64,000 nucleotides of DNA, taken from the NCBI RefSeq assembly GCF_011386835.1, contig NC_088798.1, positions 2,232,001 through 2,296,000 of the forward strand. Direction: 5' to 3'. Below, in pieces: positions 59,966 through 64,000 of the stretch (its first letter is position 1; every line of letters starts with the position of its first letter). The DNA is from Chrysemys picta bellii (lineage: Eukaryota > Chordata > Testudines > Emydidae). The translations under genes were made by a program, and so were the position numbers. The notes beneath the pieces were generated by a model, which made no database searches, was not told the DNA's origin, and saw nothing but the letters and a program-made list of their open reading frames with translations.

Positions 59966-61572
59966 ACCTACTCTGAAAAGGGAAAAATACAACTGAAGTT
60001 GGGGAGGGAGTCGGACAATAGCCCCTTAAATCAAATACCTAGTCATATATATAATGTAATTGGATGTAACATTGGGGAAGATCAGTATTTCTCTAATGTA
60101 TATTAATGTGTAGATACAGCTAAGCACTGAACAGAAGCATGTGAGGGGACATTTTGCTAATCCCCTTGACAGCCAGCACATGACTAGGAACAATCCAATA
60201 GCAAACTTTTGCTCTCTGCTTTTTTGGCAAGTGAAGTCTTAACTATAGTATTAGCCAGTCACTACTCTAGACTTCCAGGTATTTTGGGAAGAGACTGTAA
60301 CGTATTCCTCGGCGAGTTCAGAGTGTCTCAGAACATTAGGGAGCTGGTGAGCAGACGCTATTTATTAAAAGCTGTGTAAAGCATTTATGGCTACTACAGA
60401 AGATGCAAGACATTACTAATTATCCAATATTTATTCCAACACGCAGCAATGCAGATACTCAGTCAGAACACAGCTTTAAAATGAAAATACAAACCCTACA
60501 CTACCCTGATCAATTCACGTGTTGAATGATTCAATTTCCAAACCCAAATGAAGTGTGATAAATGTATTTTATGCACACAGGGACAGATTATAATCTCAGA
60601 TAGTGTCGACTGCCACATCTGGCACTCAATCCAACCAGTTTAACGCTCCTTATTGTCCAGCTACAATTCCTTATACAGATATATATATATATATATTTTA
60701 ACTGTTATGGGACTGTAAACTATGGCTGGACTTCATGAAGTATTTTGACAGATTGTACACAGACAGGAAAAAGTTACAGCATTTACATTTGTAACTCCCA
60801 ACAACATGGGAAACATCCACCTGCGGGGGGCTACAGCTGGGAGATAACTAGTTTTATAGGCTGTATATTAGTGTATGTCACACATGACTTCATTTGCCGT
60901 AACCAGTAACTATTGCTTACAAAAAGCTGGAAGTTAGAATAACTGCAGGTCAGACTGTCTCCAGAACGGAATGGGGCAAACCAAAGCCAGTCAGGTTTCT
61001 TCCTCATCAGTGTGCCATGCAAACCATGGCAAAGCACCACAGCTGAGCTCTAGAAAGGAAGAAAGCCAGAAGACAGGCAAGCACCAGCTGTACGGGCTTA
61101 GCTGTCAGAGGCCTCACTAAATGTACGGAGAAGAACGTGCACTGGCACCTCTCTCACCTCAGGTCTCAAGATGAATGAATCGCAGGGAACTGCTTATTGG
61201 GAACCATAAGCATCCACTGGAGCGGCACTCTTGCATGAGGCCACCTTTTCTCGCGGCCACAGTCTCCTAGGTGGAGAGTGGGGGTGAGGGAAGCGGGGGC
61301 TCCTACCCTGGGGCCCCCAGCTGGGAGTGGGCCCTACGCCCCACCCCCTCCCGCAGAGACACAAACACTGGAGGAGTAGGCAGCCAGTGAGTTCCCCACT
61401 TTCCCAGGGGCAATGGGGTCATGCTTCAGCCCTGGGGTCCCGGGGTTTACCCCCCCATCACAGCTGGCCCCTACTGCCTCTCCTGGACCCCTATTAATTT
61501 CCCCCATGACCTCTGGCCCCCCACTGCCTCCCTACCATCTCCCTATCCAGGGCTTAATTTGTCCCTGGGCTG
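59966..61572. other. ERI3 5' intron, no feature recognised
   Basis: AT-rich to about 61000; a C/G-rich patch at 61260-61550 (ggggcccccag, tctggccccccactg) may be a worn repeat but I cannot name it. Confidence 0.45.
60679..60697. repeat. (AT)n microsatellite
   Basis: About nine AT units. Confidence 0.95.
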
Positions 61573-61715
61573 AGTAAGTCTGCTGTGAAAGTGCTATTTG
61601 TATGTTTGTTAATATCACTTTTCACAGCAGACTTAGTAGCAAGCCTGGAGGTTGTGAAAAGTGATATTAACATACAAGTATCACTTTTCACAGCAGCAGA
61701 CTTACTTGCTAGCAA
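61573..61715. repeat. Two tandem hairpins sharing arm sequence
   Basis: First hairpin: aagtctgctgtgaaa (about 61576) with ttcacagcagactt (about 61622-61635). Second: tgtgaaaagtgata (61653) with tatcacttttcaca (61679). The arms share the word tcacttttcacagcag, so one hairpin is likely a copy of the other. Confidence 0.8.
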
Positions 61716-61840
61716 GTCTAAAAAGCAACCAAAAAAGAAAAAGAAACAACAAAAAAGACAAGAAGGTGCGAAGCACCTTATTTGTGTTTCTATGCTGTTT
61801 AGGTCCAGTAAAGAAGAGAGACAACTGTACCTTTTTTTTA

Positions 61841-62014
61841 TTGTAGCAGCCGTGTTAGTCTGTATCCGCAAAAAGAAGAACAGGAGTACTTGTGGCACCT
61901 TAGAGACTAACAAATTTATTAGAGCATAAGCTTTCGTAGTGGGCTGTAGTCCACGAAAGCTTATGCTCTAATAAATTTGTTAGTCTCTAAGGTGCCACAA
62001 GTACTCCTGTTCTT
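61841..62014. mobile_element. Inverted-repeat repeat, perhaps Penelope terminal region
   Basis: A perfect inverted repeat: 61876-61937 and 61953-62014, 62 bp each, around a 15-base loop agtgggctgtagtcc. The left flank ttgtagcagccgtgttagtc and the arm word tagagactaacaaatttatt belong to a common reptile repeat. The stretch gtagtccacgaaagcttatg has the stem II plus GAAA layout of a hammerhead-type core, as known in Penelope-like elements, but the CUGAUGA half is missing. The family assignment is inference. Confidence 0.6.
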
Positions 62015-62211
62015 TTTTTTATTATTATTATTGAGTCTGCAAAATAAAAAAAATCCTACGTAAATAAATTACAACAATTTGGACGTGTGCATGTGCATAT
62101 TTATTTGTTTTTCCTAAAGTATTTTAGGAAAAAACTCCCAGAGCGGTCACCAGCAAGAGTTGGTGGCCACACTCTGAGGACACCAAAAATTTTGTTGTGA
62201 GAACCCCTGAG

Positions 62212-62690
62212 CAGAGGTTCCCAATTTTTCTTATTGCATACCCCCTTCCAGATCTACCGGCTGCCCACGTACACCTACCCTTCTCATCACGGATAGTATG
62301 TGTTTTCTTTTTAACACTACCTGTCTTTAGCCAGCCGTACATATTTCACCGTTAAGTACAGACAGAGTTATAGCGGGACATATACAACTGGAAAAAAAAA
62401 ACCCTAAGTTCTGAACTCAGACTCAACAGTTGCTGGGCAACTGAGCCCGCACTGTACGGTGATTGGAGGTGAGGACTCTGTACATCAGTGGTACATCTTG
62501 AAGTAAATTAACTCCTGTATTTTATAAAACAAATTCTCACACAGTTTCAAAGCTTCATCCGAGTAGCCTATTATGAAAATGCAATAAAATTAACAAATAA
62601 TATCCACCACCACACAATTTTTCCCGTGTATCCCCCAGAGATGTCTCCTGTACCCCCAGGGGTACACATACCACAGTATGGGAACCCCTG
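62212..62690. mobile_element. hAT MITE, 479 bp
   Basis: Left cagaggttcccaa and right gggaacccctg are inverted. Flanks cccctgag and cgctagag agree at 5 of 8 positions, so the duplication is weak but positioned right. The interior has aacatacccccttccagat-like and cctgtacccccaggggtaca words, typical of a 'gggttcccaa' hAT MITE. Confidence 0.7.
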
Positions 62691-64000
62691 CGCTAGAGGG
62701 CTGGGAAACTAACAAACAGTGCCAGTCATGACGTGATCAGGGCACTTTAAGCAACTTTCTCCACTGGTAGTAGAAGTATGAGACCTGATCCCACAAATAA
62801 ATGCATTGCATATGTATGTACGCCTTGTGGTTTGTAGGATGAATGGCATTCATGCCTGTAACTAATTTGTGCACAGAGAGACAAATTAGTCCATGAATCT
62901 TAGCTTTACGGGTTCTTTGTGCATAATACTAATATTTAAATTTTACTAATTAAAACAAATCAAAATCATACAAGGGCAAAATGAGACAATCAGATAATTT
63001 CAACAGCCTGCTTTCCGCCCAAGAGCAGACACATTCGCTGTTCAGGCTGACAGTCTGGAGTGATAATATAGCCTCAAATTGGGAGAAGGGGGAAGACACG
63101 CTCTACGGTTAAGGCAGCAACAGCAGCCCAGATTTAGAACCCAAGAATGGTCACACTTTAGTCAGCATTTAAAGGGACACTTTCAGACCAAACATGGGCC
63201 CACATTTAGATTTAGTACAGATGTTTCTATCAGATTGAGGCTTACATGTCCATGATTTTTTTTTTAAAGTGAACTTTATGTTCTTTTAAATACCCAGTCT
63301 TTTCTTGCAGTGTTTGCAACCCAAATATCGCAACATTTTGGCATGGCCTGAGTTCCAGAAAATTAAAGACTAGAAACAAAAACTAGTGAGTCTAGCGGCA
63401 CTGTTCAAACTTATTAAAAAAAGAGTAAATAAATAAAAACACATTAAAATAGTATTCTAAAAGTTGTAATGATTTAAAGTGGTGTTAGAAAACCAGGTCA
63501 ACTGGTTTAATCAATTCATCTGACAGTATCCTTTTACCGTTAATTCAATATATTTTCCTAGTTTAATTCCTTTGGGTTTTGGTTGTTTGCTACAAACAAA
63601 CCCACATTCTGGGAAACTTCCAATGTAACTTTCCCAAAGCACTCCCCTGAAATGTCTGTGTAGTGTTCCTATCCCTTACTTGTCACCAATACACTTGAGT
63701 ATTGAACTATCGATCTTTACAGATCCTCAAGACTGTGCTTAGCCCTTCCCCCATCCCAAAAACCTTACAATCTACAATTAGATGGGACACAAGTGAGAAT
63801 AACAATGGAGAAGATGAGGGTTATTCCAGTGAGATCATGTGGTTACTCAGGCATGTGCACATATTGATAGTTCAATTGAAAGAAAATACCATTGTTGACT
63901 CACTACGTGTAGGCATTTTGAGCAAAGTGAGTTAAGGAGGGATGTGAAGGAGAGGAATGACTAAAACAGGGAAGGAATTCCATGAGTAGGGAAGCTTTCT
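62691..64000. other. ERI3 5' intron or flank, no feature recognised
   Basis: AT-rich sequence with no exon or repeat end that I can support. Confidence 0.5.

Noticed and set aside
61585..61929. 114-codon plus-strand ORF
   Set aside because: Covers the tandem hairpins and half of the perfect inverted repeat; Lys-rich middle is an A-rich run.
61876..62014. miRNA precursor
   Set aside because: Perfect 62-bp arms made of a common repeat are unlike a pre-miRNA; repeat inversion explains it.
57322..64000. ERI3 first exon and promoter
   Set aside because: No CpG-rich block with a donor in frame was visible; the C/G-rich patch at 61260-61550 lacks CpG density.
1..64000. Endogenous retrovirus or CRISPR array
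   Set aside because: No LTR pair, gag/pol/env domains or regularly spaced short repeats were seen; all RT-like frames are CR1, L2 or Penelope type.

Overview
The window looks like a turtle (Testudines) genome, or at least a slowly evolving sauropsid. It carries many CR1 LINE fragments of the turtle/crocodile type, a DIRS-type tyrosine-recombinase retrotransposon, a Penelope-like element with a GIY-YIG domain, MIR-like tRNA SINEs, and several hAT and PIF/Harbinger-like DNA transposons with recognisable target-site duplications. There is no prokaryotic gene organisation. The species call is inference from repeat content.

One host gene is supported: ERI3, a DEDDh-family 3'-5' exoribonuclease, on the minus strand. 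Four coding exons fit canonical splice sites and a continuous reading frame: 57053-57321 (start ATG at 57304, ends in the exonuclease I motif D-F-E-A-T and ...IHPQ), 35944-36060, 23738-23797 and 18639-18730 (exonuclease II region, ...CGDWDLKV). Introns are about 21.0, 12.1 and 5.0 kb. I did not find the C-terminal exons (Exo III H and D) below 18639, so they probably lie beyond position 1. Upstream 5' exon(s) must lie above 57321, probably beyond 64000. The whole window is therefore one gene interior, mostly intron.

Layout: 1-18.6 kb is intron with a DIRS remnant (2.84-4.21 kb), SINE pieces, a small hAT MITE (14.8 kb) and a CR1 inverted pair (16.26-18.44 kb) carrying a hAT MITE. 18.6-24 kb has two exons and a complete fold-back hAT (19.10-20.76 kb). 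24-36 kb is dense in CR1, SINE and MITE insertions, with a CR1 pile-up at 32.8-35.1 kb. 36-42.6 kb is poor in transposons. 42.6-56.3 kb is again dense (CR1, a GC-rich hAT, Harbinger-like MITEs, Penelope, a second hAT copy joined to a CR1). 57 kb is the 5'-most recognised exon. 57.3-64 kb has a CR1 tail, an Alu-free intron stretch, a perfect 62-bp inverted repeat and a hAT MITE.

The most notable items are the fold-back hAT with a perfect 8-bp duplication, the perfect inverted repeat near 61.9 kb that may be a Penelope terminal region with a hammerhead-like half-core, a CR1 inverted pair fitting a twin-priming event, and a TGA directly before the ERI3 ATG that seems to set the start codon. No virus, CRISPR, or host RNA gene was recognised.
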